A stretch of 64,000 bases of DNA from an uncultured Bacilli bacterium (GTDB taxonomy: Bacteria; Bacillota_I; Bacilli_A; RF39; UBA660): assembly GCA_934087065.1 (NCBI GenBank), contig CAKOIS010000001.1, positions 62,001 through 126,000 on the forward strand. Direction: 5' to 3'. This document shows, in pieces, positions 48,063 to 57,481 of the stretch (its first letter is position 1; each line of letters begins with the position of its first letter). The position numbers and the translations under genes are program-made. The notes under the pieces are model-generated. The model made no database searches. It worked only from the letters and a program-made list of their open reading frames with translations, and was not told the origin of the DNA.

Positions 48063-49100
48063 ATGAAAAAAATATTAACAGTCTTAATACCAGTATATAA
48101 TACAGAAAAATATATAAAAAGATGCCTAGACAGCTTACTTTTAAAAGAAACAAATAGTGATGTAGAACTTCTTATTGTTAGTGATGGAAGTAAAGATAAC
48201 TCAGTAAATATTATTAAAGAGTATGTAAAAGTTTACCCAGAAACTATAAGACTAATTGAAAAAGAAAACGCTGGCCACGGCTCAACAATAAACGTAGGCA
48301 TAAAAGAAGCAAAAGGAAAGTACTTTAAAGTAATAGATAGTGACGACTGGGTAAACAGTATAGACTTTATAAAATTTGTATCAAGACTAAAAAAAGAAAC
48401 AGCTGACTTAGTAGTAACTAACTACACTCAAGAACATATTTATAAAGGAGAAACTATATATAATGAATACTCTGGCCTTACAGAAAACAAATTATACGAC
48501 TTTGACAAAATAGACCTTAACATTTTAAAAGGCGAATACTTTGTAATGGCAACTTCTACATACAAAACAAGCATCTTAAAGTCTTCAAACTTACATCTAA
48601 TGGAAAAAACTTTCTATGTAGATATGCAGTATAATGTTGTACCAATTACTGAAGTAAACACTTTTACTTACTATAACTTAGACATATACAGGTACTTCAT
48701 CGGTAGACTTGACCAAAGTGTTAACACATCATCCTTCGTAAGAAACAAACTACACCACGAAAAAGTTCTAAAATTTCTAATAGAATTTTATGAAGACAAC
48801 AAAAGAAAACTAAGTGTTAACAAAAAACGTTACATTAAAATGATTATAAACTACACATTATACACTCATTACAACATATTCTGTTCATACGACACATCTA
48901 AAAAAGAAGCTACAAAACAAATAAAAGAATTTGATAAATACTTAAAAGAAAAATCTATGGAGCTATATTTAGAAAGTGACAAAATGGCTTACACAAAAAT
49001 GCATAGAAAAACTAACTTCTATTTCGTTAAACATAACTCTAGATTATTCACAAAAATATTATCATTTTCATCAAAAATTAAAAGGAGGCTTAACAAATGA
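48063..49100 (+). CDS. Family 2 glycosyltransferase
   Basis: 345 residues. GT-A fold: the N-terminal VLIPVYNTEKYIKRCLDS, SDGSKDNS, and the metal/UDP-binding SDDW. The C-terminal ~150 residues are basic and helical without membrane segments, so the enzyme is peripheral. It transfers an unknown sugar. Behind AAAGGAGGAAC; overlaps the next gene by four bases (ATGA). Confidence 0.9.
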   Translation: MKKILTVLIPVYNTEKYIKRCLDSLLLKETNSDVELLIVSDGSKDNSVNIIKEYVKVYPETIRLIEKENAGHGSTINVGIKEAKGKYFKVIDSDDWVNSIDFIKFVSRLKKETADLVVTNYTQEHIYKGETIYNEYSGLTENKLYDFDKIDLNILKGEYFVMATSTYKTSILKSSNLHLMEKTFYVDMQYNVVPITEVNTFTYYNLDIYRYFIGRLDQSVNTSSFVRNKLHHEKVLKFLIEFYEDNKRKLSVNKKRYIKMIINYTLYTHYNIFCSYDTSKKEATKQIKEFDKYLKEKSMELYLESDKMAYTKMHRKTNFYFVKHNSRLFTKILSFSSKIKRRLNK

Positions 49101-50380
49101 AAAGAATACTAGTAATAAGTTGGTTTTTTCCTCCAATTAACAGTTCAGAAGGCTTAGTAACTTATAAATTGTTGAATAACTCAAACTTAAAATATGATGT
49201 TTATACACAAAAAAATAATAACCTATGGTCATACATTAACACAGACAAACTTAAACTTAACAAAAATATAAATGCCATATATTCAGAGTCTACTACACTA
49301 GAAGAATACGTAGAAAATGCATTAAAATACTTTGATGAAAACCATAACATATATGACATAATCATGACTCGTTCTATGCCTGAAGAGTCACACATAATTG
49401 GACTAAAAATAAAAGAAAAATACCCTAATATTATGTGGATAAGCTCTTTTGGAGACCCAATTGCAAATAACCCATACACATTAATTAGCATAGACACTAA
49501 AAACCCATATGCATTAAGTGAAAGATATAATCGTCATATGTCAGTAAAAGAAATGATTTCACCAAAAAGAATGCTAAAAGATTATATCTATAAAAGAAGA
49601 ATAAATGTAACTAAAAAGAACTTAATCTACAAAAATATTGCTTTACAAAAAGAAATAATAAATAAAAGTGATTACTCAATATACAATAGTACTTACCAAG
49701 AAAAATATATGCTAAAAGATTACAAAAATAAAGAAGAACTATCTAAAAAAAGCATAATCTTACCACATAGTTTTGACTCTAATTTATATCCTAAAAAAAC
49801 AATTAAAAATGATAAACTAGTATTCTCATACATTGGTCACTTAGACGAAATTAGAAGTCCTAGACTACTTTTAGAAGCAATAAATATACTAAAAACAAAA
49901 GACGAAAACTTGTCAAAAAAAGTAGTATTCAATTTCTATGGTAACATGAGTGACTCTGACAAACTTTATATAATTGATAATGAACTATTAGATGTCATTA
50001 ATATAAAAAAAGGTGTAGACTATCTAAAAAGTCTAGAGATAATGACATCTAGTAACTACCTACTACATATAGATGCAAATATAAGTGAAATAACAAACGA
50101 AAACATTTTCTTCGCAGCAAAACTAGCAGACTATTTAGGAAGTAAAAAACCTATAATTGGAATTACTATGCTAGATGGAATAAGCGCAGATATCTTAAGA
50201 GAAAACAACTCTCTAGTATTAACATTCTCAAAAAATGATATTCTTAATTATCTATACTTGATAATATATGAAAACTATAAATTTAAGATGAATGACAAAA
50301 CAAGAGAAAACTATAACGCATTAAATGCAGCTAAGAAATTTGATAACTTTATTAGTGAGGTAAAAAATGAAAGTAAATAA
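49097..50380 (+). CDS. Glycosyltransferase, GT4-like (GT-B fold)
   Basis: 427 residues. The N-terminus VISWFFPPINSSEGLVTYKLL matches the acceptor half of GT4 enzymes; FSYIGHLDEIRSPRLLLEAI begins the nucleotide-sugar half, and NENIFFAAKLADYLGSKKPIIG is the region of the usual ExxGxP motif, here altered to KLADYLGSKKP. Sugar unknown. Its last 14 bases overlap the flavoprotein gene, indicating a tightly packed operon. Confidence 0.82.
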   Translation: MKRILVISWFFPPINSSEGLVTYKLLNNSNLKYDVYTQKNNNLWSYINTDKLKLNKNINAIYSESTTLEEYVENALKYFDENHNIYDIIMTRSMPEESHIIGLKIKEKYPNIMWISSFGDPIANNPYTLISIDTKNPYALSERYNRHMSVKEMISPKRMLKDYIYKRRINVTKKNLIYKNIALQKEIINKSDYSIYNSTYQEKYMLKDYKNKEELSKKSIILPHSFDSNLYPKKTIKNDKLVFSYIGHLDEIRSPRLLLEAINILKTKDENLSKKVVFNFYGNMSDSDKLYIIDNELLDVINIKKGVDYLKSLEIMTSSNYLLHIDANISEITNENIFFAAKLADYLGSKKPIIGITMLDGISADILRENNSLVLTFSKNDILNYLYLIIYENYKFKMNDKTRENYNALNAAKKFDNFISEVKNESK

Positions 50381-51629
50381 TTTAATAATTGGAGGAGGAA
50401 TAAGTGGCTTAACACTTGCAAACTACATAACTGACTATATTATTGTAGAAAAAGATTCATCTCTTGGTGGATACGCAAGAACTCACTACGTAGACGACTA
50501 CATCTGGGACTACGCTGGACACTTCTTCCATTTCAAAACAGACGAATTTAAGAGTATGTTTATTAACAGCATGGACAAAAATGATTACATCATAAAAAAC
50601 AAAAACACATACATATACTTTGAAGATAAATTAATAGATTACCCATTTCAAATGAATATCCATGAACTATCAAAAGATAAATTTATTGATTGCTTATATG
50701 ACTTATTCAACAAACAAGAAAAAGAAGTATATACTAACTTTTTAGACATGCTCTACGGTAAATTTGGTATATCCATAACTGAAATGTTTCTAAAACCATA
50801 CAACGAAAAACTTTATGCAACAGACTTAACTAAATTAGATAAAGATGCAATGGGAAGATTTTTCCCTTATGCAAACATCACAGAAATAATAAACAACATG
50901 AAAAACCACTCAAATACAAGCTATAACAATACATTTATGTATCCTAAAAAAGGTGCGCAAGTAATAGTAAATAAACTATGTGAAAAAGTTGATATGAATA
51001 AAGTTATGTTAAACACAAGCGTTACAAGCATAGACTTAAACAAAAAAGAAGCAACACTGTCAAATGGTGAAACAGTAAGCTATAACAATTTAGTAAACAC
51101 AATACCATTTAATAAATTCTTAAACTTACTAAATATACAAGAATACACAAGTTTCAGTAACGAACTAAGTTATAACAAAGTATTAGTATTTAACCTAGGC
51201 TTTGACAAAAAATCAACTTACAACAACACTGACTGGATATACTTTCCAGACAAAAACATTAACTTCTATCGTGCAGGTTTTTATGACAATATTTTATCCA
51301 CAGATAAACTAAGCATGTATATAGAAATAGGTTACTCAAAAGAAAGTATAATAGACGAGAGTACTATTAATAAAGAATTATCTCTAACTTTAGATAACTT
51401 AAAAAAATGTAAGATTATAGACGACACTTTTAAATTGGTTAAATATGAAAGCATTATAATGGATCCAGCCTATGTTCACATAGACACCGAGCATGACAAA
51501 AAAGTAAAACAAATAATAAATGAGTTAGAAAAAGACAATGTTTACTCAGTTGGAAGATATGGTAGCTGGACATACTCTTCAATGGAAGATGCTATGTTGC
51601 AAAGTAAAGAGTTAGTAAAAAAATTATAA
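50367..51629 (+). CDS. FAD-dependent oxidoreductase, UDP-galactopyranose mutase/amine-oxidase-like
   Basis: 420 residues. The FAD-binding GGGISGLTLAN sits at the extreme N-terminus, then EKDSSLGGYART and the WDYAGHFFHF segment. FLKPYNEKLYATDL and the C-terminal SVGRYGSWTYSSMEDA resemble UGM-like and protoporphyrinogen-oxidase-like flavoproteins common in polysaccharide loci. It may ring-contract a UDP-sugar or act on a lipid-linked sugar; the sequence does not decide. Confidence 0.75.
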   Translation: MKVNNLIIGGGISGLTLANYITDYIIVEKDSSLGGYARTHYVDDYIWDYAGHFFHFKTDEFKSMFINSMDKNDYIIKNKNTYIYFEDKLIDYPFQMNIHELSKDKFIDCLYDLFNKQEKEVYTNFLDMLYGKFGISITEMFLKPYNEKLYATDLTKLDKDAMGRFFPYANITEIINNMKNHSNTSYNNTFMYPKKGAQVIVNKLCEKVDMNKVMLNTSVTSIDLNKKEATLSNGETVSYNNLVNTIPFNKFLNLLNIQEYTSFSNELSYNKVLVFNLGFDKKSTYNNTDWIYFPDKNINFYRAGFYDNILSTDKLSMYIEIGYSKESIIDESTINKELSLTLDNLKKCKIIDDTFKLVKYESIIMDPAYVHIDTEHDKKVKQIINELEKDNVYSVGRYGSWTYSSMEDAMLQSKELVKKL

Positions 51630-51662
51630 CAAAACTGATAAAATGATATAAAGGAGTAATAT

Positions 51663-52439
51663 ATGTTAAAAGGTTTAAAAAAATATAAGTTTTTACTTGA
51701 ACAATTAATAAGTAGAGACTTTAAAGTAAAATATAAAAGAAGTGTACTAGGCGTGTTTTGGAGTTTACTTTACCCACTACTTATGATGGCAGTAATGGCA
51801 GTAGTATTCTCAAACGTATTTAAGTTTTCAACTCCAGGAGTAAGCTATTTATCTTACTTACTAATTGGCCTTACTTACTTTAACTACTTTAGTGAAGCTT
51901 CAAACCTTGCAATGAGCAGTGTTGTTGCTAACTTCTCACTTATTAACAAAGTTTATATGCCAAAGTATATATTTCCACTTAGTAAATGCCTATTTGTAGG
52001 AATAAACTTCTTACTAACATTAATTCCACTATATCTAGTATTGATTTTTACTGGCACTGGAATAAACTGGTATCACTTAATATTACCTTTCTCATTTATA
52101 TGTTTATTCATGTTTACTCTTGGTATGGGCTTAATCTTATCAACAGTTGCAGTATTCTTTAGAGATATGTTCTATGTATATGGAATAATAATAACTATAT
52201 GGACTTACCTTACACCAATAATGTATGACATTTCAAATATTTCAAATACTGTAGTACAAAGTATTATGAAACTAAACCCAATGTATCAAATAATAAACTT
52301 TGCAAGAACAATAATACTTTATAACACACTTCCAACATTAACTCAGTTTATAGGATGCTTCCTAAGCGGGGCTCTTGCCTTACTTATTGGTATATTCCTA
52401 TTTAAGAAAAATCAAGACAAATTTATATACTATGTCTAG
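51663..52439 (+). CDS. tagG: ABC-2 type polysaccharide export permease (TagG/Wzm-like)
   Basis: 258 residues with six hydrophobic helices. The N-terminal LISRDFKVKYKRSVLGVFWS is typical of wall-polymer permeases, and LTPIMYDIS before the C-terminal helices also fits. With the downstream ATPase it would export a lipid-linked polymer. RBS AAAGGAG. Confidence 0.9.
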   Translation: MLKGLKKYKFLLEQLISRDFKVKYKRSVLGVFWSLLYPLLMMAVMAVVFSNVFKFSTPGVSYLSYLLIGLTYFNYFSEASNLAMSSVVANFSLINKVYMPKYIFPLSKCLFVGINFLLTLIPLYLVLIFTGTGINWYHLILPFSFICLFMFTLGMGLILSTVAVFFRDMFYVYGIIITIWTYLTPIMYDISNISNTVVQSIMKLNPMYQIINFARTIILYNTLPTLTQFIGCFLSGALALLIGIFLFKKNQDKFIYYV

Positions 52440-52448
52440 GAGGATCAA

Positions 52449-53192
52449 ATGAAAGAAAATATGATTGAAGTAAAAAACGTATCTATGAAATTTAATCTTG
52501 GTATAGAAAAAGGTTTCTCACTAAAACAAGGTTTTGTAGATATGTTCAAAAAGAAAGAAAAAATAAACAATGACTTCTGGGCATTAAAAAATATTAACTT
52601 TGATGTAGAAAAAGGAGAAGTTGTGGGATTTATTGGCTCAAATGGGGCAGGCAAGTCTACGCTACTAAAAGTAATCGCAGGAGTCATGAAACCAACTAAA
52701 GGAAAAGTAAGTGTTTATGGTAACATATGCCCAATGATAGAACTAGGAGCAGGCTTTGATAGTCAGCTAACTGCAAGAGAAAATATTTACTTAAACGGTG
52801 CTGTAATGGGCTATTCAAAAGAATTTATTAACTCTAAATTTGACGAAATTGTCTCATTTAGCGAACTAAATGATTTTCTAGATGTTCCTATACAAAACTT
52901 CTCTTCAGGTATGATAGCTAGACTAGCATTTTCAATTGCCACTGTAGTTGACCCGGAAATACTTATTGTAGACGAAATACTTTCAGTCGGCGACATGGCT
53001 TTTCAAAAGAAAAGTGAAGAAAAAATGTTAAATATGATAAATGGCGGCACTACTGTCTTATTTGTTTCCCATTCAATTGACCAAATAAGAAATATGTGTA
53101 ACAAAGTTGTATGGATAGAAAAAGGAGAGACACAAGCTATCGGTGGTAAAGAAGTTTGTGATAAATACATAGAATTTATGAATAATAAATAA
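52449..53192 (+). CDS. tagH: ABC transporter ATP-binding protein for wall polymer export (TagH/Wzt-like)
   Basis: 247 residues. Walker A GSNGAGKST, the signature NFSSGMIARLAFS (SSGM in place of LSGG, as is typical for TagH/Wzt), and Walker B ILIVDEILSVGD. No long C-terminal carbohydrate-binding domain. The gene's AGGAGG overlaps the permease stop. Confidence 0.92.
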   Translation: MKENMIEVKNVSMKFNLGIEKGFSLKQGFVDMFKKKEKINNDFWALKNINFDVEKGEVVGFIGSNGAGKSTLLKVIAGVMKPTKGKVSVYGNICPMIELGAGFDSQLTARENIYLNGAVMGYSKEFINSKFDEIVSFSELNDFLDVPIQNFSSGMIARLAFSIATVVDPEILIVDEILSVGDMAFQKKSEEKMLNMINGGTTVLFVSHSIDQIRNMCNKVVWIEKGETQAIGGKEVCDKYIEFMNNK

Positions 53193-53196
53193 ACTA

Positions 53197-53224
53197 TTAA
53201 CAAATTTCTTTTTTGTGATAGAAT
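53197..53224 (+). promoter_or_regulatory. Promoter of the LtaS-like gene
   Basis: TTAACA at 53197-53202 and TAGAAT at 53219-53224, spacer 16 nt, extended TGA. It splits the locus into separate transcription units. Confidence 0.5.
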
Positions 53225-53247
53225 ATAGTTGACTTAAGAGGTGAAGT

Positions 53248-54684
53248 ATGAAGAAAAAAGTATTTGCATATATATTAGTTGTAATCCCACTTATAGTACT
53301 ATTTTTACTAATGTGGACAAAAGAATACTATGGAAACACAAAACTAGATGAAATAATATTCGTTTTACTAACTCCAGCAGCCGGTACAAGTGTAGAAATA
53401 GTTTTAGACGCTGCCATGTATACTCTTATTCCTGTAATGTTATACACAGTCATTTTTCTAATATTACATGAACTAAGTAAAAAGCGTGAGTTTATAAACA
53501 AGATATTCACATTATTAATTATTGGCGGACTTTTATTAATGTGTTACACTGTTTATTACACCAATAATGCTTTTAAAGTAAAAGACTACATTGATAAAAG
53601 AGTTACATCAAATGATTTTATAGAAAATAACTATACAAAAGTAGAATATGAAAATATAGTATTCCCTAAAGATAAAAACAATTTAATTGTAATATACTTA
53701 GAAAGCATGGAAAGCACTTTTGCTGATAAATCTAGTGGAGGAGTATATGACAAAAACTACATACCAAACTTAACTAAATTAGCAAAAGATAACTTGTCAT
53801 TTTCAAATAAAGAAGAAGGACTAATCGGAGGAGCATACACTGCACCAGGTTTATCTTGGACAATGTCAGGCCTTGTAGCAACAACTGCAGGTGTCTCTAT
53901 AAAAACACAATTTGAAAATGCAAATGAACACAAATTCCTATATCCAAACATAATCACTCTAGGGGACATCATGAGTAAAAATGGTTACAACCTATCATTC
54001 ATGCTAGGAAGTGATGCAACATTTAGTGGTATAGAAGACTATCTATATGCACACGGAAACTACAAAATACTTGACCTAGACTACTTTAAAGATAATAAAT
54101 TAGTAAAAAAGAGTGATCTAGTAGAATGGGGCTTAAAAGATAGAGACTTATTTGAACACGCTAAAACAGAATTAACGTCTCTTAGTAAAGAGGATAAACC
54201 TTTCTATTTCTCAATTATGACAATAGATACACATGCACCTAAAGGAGTTACATATAAAGATTGCAAAAGCGTAAGTAACAAAAAATACATAGACACAATT
54301 GCATGTGCAGACACTACTATAATAAATTTCATTGACTGGCTAAGCGAGCAAGATTTTTACAAAAACACTACAATTGTACTTACTGGAGACCATATCTCTA
54401 TGAGCAAAGTAGTTAACTATAAAGACAGCGAAAGAAACATATATAACGTATTCATAAATGCAAAAAATAGTCCATCCAAACAATATAACAGACTATTCAC
54501 AAATATTGACATGTTCCCAACTATACTAGGTAGTCTAGGTGTAAAAATAACAGGAGACACTCTTGGTTTAGGAACAAACCTATTTAGTGACAAAGAAACA
54601 GTAGTAGAAAGATATGGATATCTTGACTACTATAACAAAATCTCATACTATTCGGAGTTTTATGATAAAGAAATACTTAAATAA
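53248..54684 (+). CDS. LtaS-like sulfatase-fold phosphoglycerol transferase
   Basis: 478 residues. Three N-terminal membrane helices (~5-23, ~45-75, ~87-108; LtaS usually has five), then an extracellular alkaline-phosphatase-type domain: metal ligand Glu in LESMEST, the nucleophile Thr in GGAYTAPGLSW, DTHAP, and TGDHISM. Such enzymes move glycerol phosphate from phosphatidylglycerol onto lipoteichoic acid or another glycopolymer. Overlaps the GtrA gene by 23 bases. Confidence 0.88.
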   Translation: MKKKVFAYILVVIPLIVLFLLMWTKEYYGNTKLDEIIFVLLTPAAGTSVEIVLDAAMYTLIPVMLYTVIFLILHELSKKREFINKIFTLLIIGGLLLMCYTVYYTNNAFKVKDYIDKRVTSNDFIENNYTKVEYENIVFPKDKNNLIVIYLESMESTFADKSSGGVYDKNYIPNLTKLAKDNLSFSNKEEGLIGGAYTAPGLSWTMSGLVATTAGVSIKTQFENANEHKFLYPNIITLGDIMSKNGYNLSFMLGSDATFSGIEDYLYAHGNYKILDLDYFKDNKLVKKSDLVEWGLKDRDLFEHAKTELTSLSKEDKPFYFSIMTIDTHAPKGVTYKDCKSVSNKKYIDTIACADTTIINFIDWLSEQDFYKNTTIVLTGDHISMSKVVNYKDSERNIYNVFINAKNSPSKQYNRLFTNIDMFPTILGSLGVKITGDTLGLGTNLFSDKETVVERYGYLDYYNKISYYSEFYDKEILK

Positions 54685-55060
54685 AAATGAAAGATTTATA
54701 AGATACACAATATTTGCAAGCTCTATAGCTATATTAGAAGTAATCACATTCACAATATTTCATTCCATGCTAAAAATAGACTTACTTATTGCAAACACTA
54801 TGTCATTTCTAATAAGTGTAGTTTTACTTTACTTTGCTAATATTAAATTCGTATTTAAAACAGTATTCAAAACAAGAAAAGCCAAAATAAAACGATTTTA
54901 CCTATTTCTAGGTACCCGTGTGGCAGGCTTGTTTATGGATAGTTTAGTCTTGTATATGCTTGTAGACTATGCTGAGTTGGCTAGTTTCCCGTCAAAAATA
55001 ATATCTGGAATATCAACAACTTTAATAAACTATGTGATAGGAAAGTATGTTTTTAAGTAA
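54662..55060 (+). CDS. GtrA family membrane protein
   Basis: 132 residues from ATG 54662, five bases after GGAG; the longer frame is inside the LtaS-like gene and rejected. Four hydrophobic helices, with the GtrA pattern FIRYTIFASSIAILEVITF, the NTMSFLISVVLLYFANIKFVF region and a short basic loop. GtrA proteins are proposed flippases for lipid-linked sugars. Its place beside an LtaS-like enzyme suggests a role in teichoic-acid glycosylation. Confidence 0.87.
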   Translation: MIKKYLNKNERFIRYTIFASSIAILEVITFTIFHSMLKIDLLIANTMSFLISVVLLYFANIKFVFKTVFKTRKAKIKRFYLFLGTRVAGLFMDSLVLYMLVDYAELASFPSKIISGISTTLINYVIGKYVFK

Positions 55061-55074
55061 CATGCTTTTTTTTT
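55043..55074 (+). terminator. Terminator after the GtrA gene
   Basis: Nine-bp stem AAGTATGTT/AACATGCTT (55043-55051 with 55059-55067; one T-G pair), then T8; includes the stop codon. Confidence 0.75.
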
Positions 55075-55140
55075 AAAAACTTTTAATCTAAGTGTGTATT
55101 TCTTTAAAAAAATGTGCTAGAATAATTATGAGGGAATGAG

Positions 55141-56412
55141 ATGAAAGAAAAAATAACAAAATTACTAAATGTGCATAAGAAATACGGTTTCGTAGGTTTC
55201 TGTAAAAAACTAAAAAGCTACATAATAGCTAACTACTTAGACAAATTTAGTTTTACAACACTCGTGCATTATAATAAATATAAAAAAGAAATAAAAGAAA
55301 TACTTTCTAATAACAATTACGATAGAATAATACTTTGGAGAAGCAGCTTTGGTTACAAAGTACACTTATTCCAAAGACCACAACACATTGCAAACAATCT
55401 AGCAAATCAAAAATGCTTGATGTTCTATGAAGTTACAACAATGACAGACAATATTAAAGTTTATGACAAATTAAAAGATAACTTCTACTTATTTAACTTT
55501 AACAACATATTACTAAACAAAATATTAATGGATGAACTAAAGAAAAATGATAAACCTAAATACATAGAAGTATACTCAACTGACTGGAAATTAAGCATTA
55601 AAGATATAAATAAATACATGAATAAAGGTTTTAAATTCATATATGAATACATTGACCATCTAAGTCCAGAACTTGCAGGCACTCTTACATTACCAACTAA
55701 TATTACAGACAAATATAACTATGCAATGTCTAACACTGATGTTTATGTTGTAGTAACTGCAGATATTTTAATGAATGATGTAATTAACAAACGCGGAAAT
55801 AAAAACCTAGCATATAGTTCTAACGGAGTAGACTATAAATTCTTCCAAGAATTCGGTGAACACAAATTAGATTACAACTTCGCGGAAGTGTTTAAAAATG
55901 GAAAAAGAAATGTCTGCTACTATGGCGCATTAGCTAAATGGTTTGACTATGACTTAATAAAAGAAATAGCTTGTTCTAACAAATATAACGTAATACTTTT
56001 TGGAATAAAATATGATGAATCATACGACCAAAACATAACAGGTAACGAAGAAAACATTTACTTTTTTGGACCAAAAGACTATAGTGAACTCAAATACTAT
56101 GCAAGAAACTGTGATATATTAATGGTGCCTTTTTTAATAAATGACATCACAAAAAGCACAAACCCTGTAAAAATATTTGAATACATGGCACTTAAAAAAC
56201 CAATAGTAACTACAGAGCTAAACGAATGCAAAAAATACAAAAGCATATTTATTGGAGAAAACCATAAGGACTTTATAAATAAACTTGAAGAAAGCTACTT
56301 TTTAAGAAATGATAAGAATTATTTAAAACTCTTAGACAAAGAAGCAAGAGAAAATGACTGGAGTAAAAAAGCAGAAGCTATAATAAACTTAGTTAAGAAA
56401 GATGAAAAATAA
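55141..56412 (+). CDS. Glycosyltransferase (TuaH-like GT4)
   Basis: 423 residues. It has the WRSSFGYKVHLFQRPQHIA segment found in TuaH-type enzymes of teichuronic acid synthesis, the CYYGALAKWFDYDLI start of the donor half and NPVKIFEYMALKKPIV as the ExxGxP-like motif. No membrane helix. A -10 box TAGAAT with extended TGC is at 55118-55123. Sugar specificity unknown. Confidence 0.85.
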   Translation: MKEKITKLLNVHKKYGFVGFCKKLKSYIIANYLDKFSFTTLVHYNKYKKEIKEILSNNNYDRIILWRSSFGYKVHLFQRPQHIANNLANQKCLMFYEVTTMTDNIKVYDKLKDNFYLFNFNNILLNKILMDELKKNDKPKYIEVYSTDWKLSIKDINKYMNKGFKFIYEYIDHLSPELAGTLTLPTNITDKYNYAMSNTDVYVVVTADILMNDVINKRGNKNLAYSSNGVDYKFFQEFGEHKLDYNFAEVFKNGKRNVCYYGALAKWFDYDLIKEIACSNKYNVILFGIKYDESYDQNITGNEENIYFFGPKDYSELKYYARNCDILMVPFLINDITKSTNPVKIFEYMALKKPIVTTELNECKKYKSIFIGENHKDFINKLEESYFLRNDKNYLKLLDKEARENDWSKKAEAIINLVKKDEK

Positions 56413-56422
56413 CTTTAACTTA

Positions 56423-56451
56423 TTGATTATATCTCTTATTAATAGTATAAT
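56423..56451 (+). promoter_or_regulatory. Promoter of the tagA-like gene
   Basis: TTGATT at 56423-56428 and TATAAT at 56446-56451, 17-nt spacer. Confidence 0.7.
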
Positions 56452-56504
56452 TAAAGAGTGTTAAAAAGTAAAAAAGTGGTTATACTAGAAGTAAGGATGA
56501 TGTT

Positions 56505-57236
56505 ATGAAAGAGTATTATTTAAATTTATATACTAAAACAAGAAACGAATATTTTGACTATCTTAAGTCCTTGCTTTTGCATGAAGAAAAAAAGTTTGTA
56601 ATAACTGCAAACACTGAAACTTTTATGTTAGGTATAGAAGACAAAGAAATAAATGAGATGCTAATAAACCCTAATAATAGTATAATTGCAGATGGAATTG
56701 GACTTGTTAAAGGTGCTAGAATAAAAGGCTTAGATATTGAAGAAAGAATAACTGGTGTAGATGTAGCAAAATATTTACTAGAAGAATGCAGTAAAAACAA
56801 TAAAAAAGTCTTTATATTTGGTGCCAAAGAAGAGGTTTTAGGCAAAATGAAAAAAGTAATAACTGAAGAATATAGTGGTATCATTATTTCAGGAATGATA
56901 AATGGTTACATCAACAACAAAGATGAAGTGTTTGTAAAAATGATAAAAGAAACAAAACCAGATGTAATTTTAGTCGCTCTTGGTATACCTTTACAAGAAA
57001 AACTTATCAATAGACACATAAATGAATTTGAAAAAGGCATATTTGTAGGCGTAGGTGGGTCAATTGATGTTTTAAGTGGTTCAATTAGACGCGCACCAAA
57101 CATATTTATCAAAACCAATACAGAATGGTTATATAGAATAATGACGAGACCTTCTAGAATTAAAAAGTTCTTCAAGTACAATGTGAAATTTGGCTTAAAA
57201 ACTGTATTTTCTAAAAGAGATAGAGAAGTACTATAA
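56505..57236 (+). CDS. tagA: WecG/TagA/CpsF family glycosyltransferase
   Basis: 243 residues. Family motifs: FVITANTETFMLG, the catalytic-Asp segment ADGIGLVKGARI, ERITGVD, VFIFGAKEEV, the LVALGIPLQEKLI stretch and GVGGSIDVLSGSIRRAP. TagA adds N-acetylmannosamine to undecaprenyl-PP-GlcNAc, forming the linkage unit of wall teichoic acid; the same role is inferred here and agrees with TagGH and LCP genes nearby. Strong terminator after it. Confidence 0.92.
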   Translation: MKEYYLNLYTKTRNEYFDYLKSLLLHEEKKFVITANTETFMLGIEDKEINEMLINPNNSIIADGIGLVKGARIKGLDIEERITGVDVAKYLLEECSKNNKKVFIFGAKEEVLGKMKKVITEEYSGIIISGMINGYINNKDEVFVKMIKETKPDVILVALGIPLQEKLINRHINEFEKGIFVGVGGSIDVLSGSIRRAPNIFIKTNTEWLYRIMTRPSRIKKFFKYNVKFGLKTVFSKRDREVL

Positions 57237-57268
57237 ACCTTACTAGCAACTAGTAGGGTTTTTATTTT
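57235..57268 (+). terminator. Terminator of the tagA-like gene
   Basis: Twelve-bp stem from AAACCTTACTAG/CTAGTAGGGTTT (57235-57246 with 57250-57261; one T-G pair), loop CAA, then T-rich. Confidence 0.8.
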
Positions 57269-57270
57269 AA

Positions 57271-57359
57271 CTTTATCTCGTCATTTTGTTGAAAAACAGC
57301 CCCTTTTATGTCGTCAAACCGTTAATTTTGAGCTATTTTATGTCGTCAAATCGTTAATT
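57271..57359 (+). repeat. Three direct repeats with 32/33-nt period
   Basis: Copies at 57304-57327 and 57336-57359 match at 23 of 24 positions (core TTTATGTCGTCAAA, then C or T, then CGTTAATT). A degenerate copy at 57271-57303 keeps TTTAT, TCGTCA and GTT. They lie between the tagA terminator and the candidate RNA below. Possible regulator sites or a decayed intergenic repeat. Confidence 0.75.
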
Positions 57360-57446
57360 ATCATTAAAAACAAGATTAATTAAAAGAAAAATTTGTATTT
57401 ACAAGTGAGTTTATTAATAAAAATTATTCCAAAATGCAATTTTTAC

Positions 57447-57475
57447 TTTACATTTGCATCATATTAGTATAAAAT
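57447..57475 (+). promoter_or_regulatory. Promoter of the candidate twin-loop RNA
   Basis: TTTACA at 57447-57452 and TAAAAT at 57470-57475, 17-nt spacer. Expected start near 57482, at the base of the first hairpin. Confidence 0.6.
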
Positions 57476-57481
57476 AAATAA

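Noticed and set aside
53757..53972. Antisense ORFs, here and across most genes
   Set aside because: They shadow well-supported genes, lack ribosome-binding sites and have low-complexity hydrophobic translations typical of AT-rich antisense frames.
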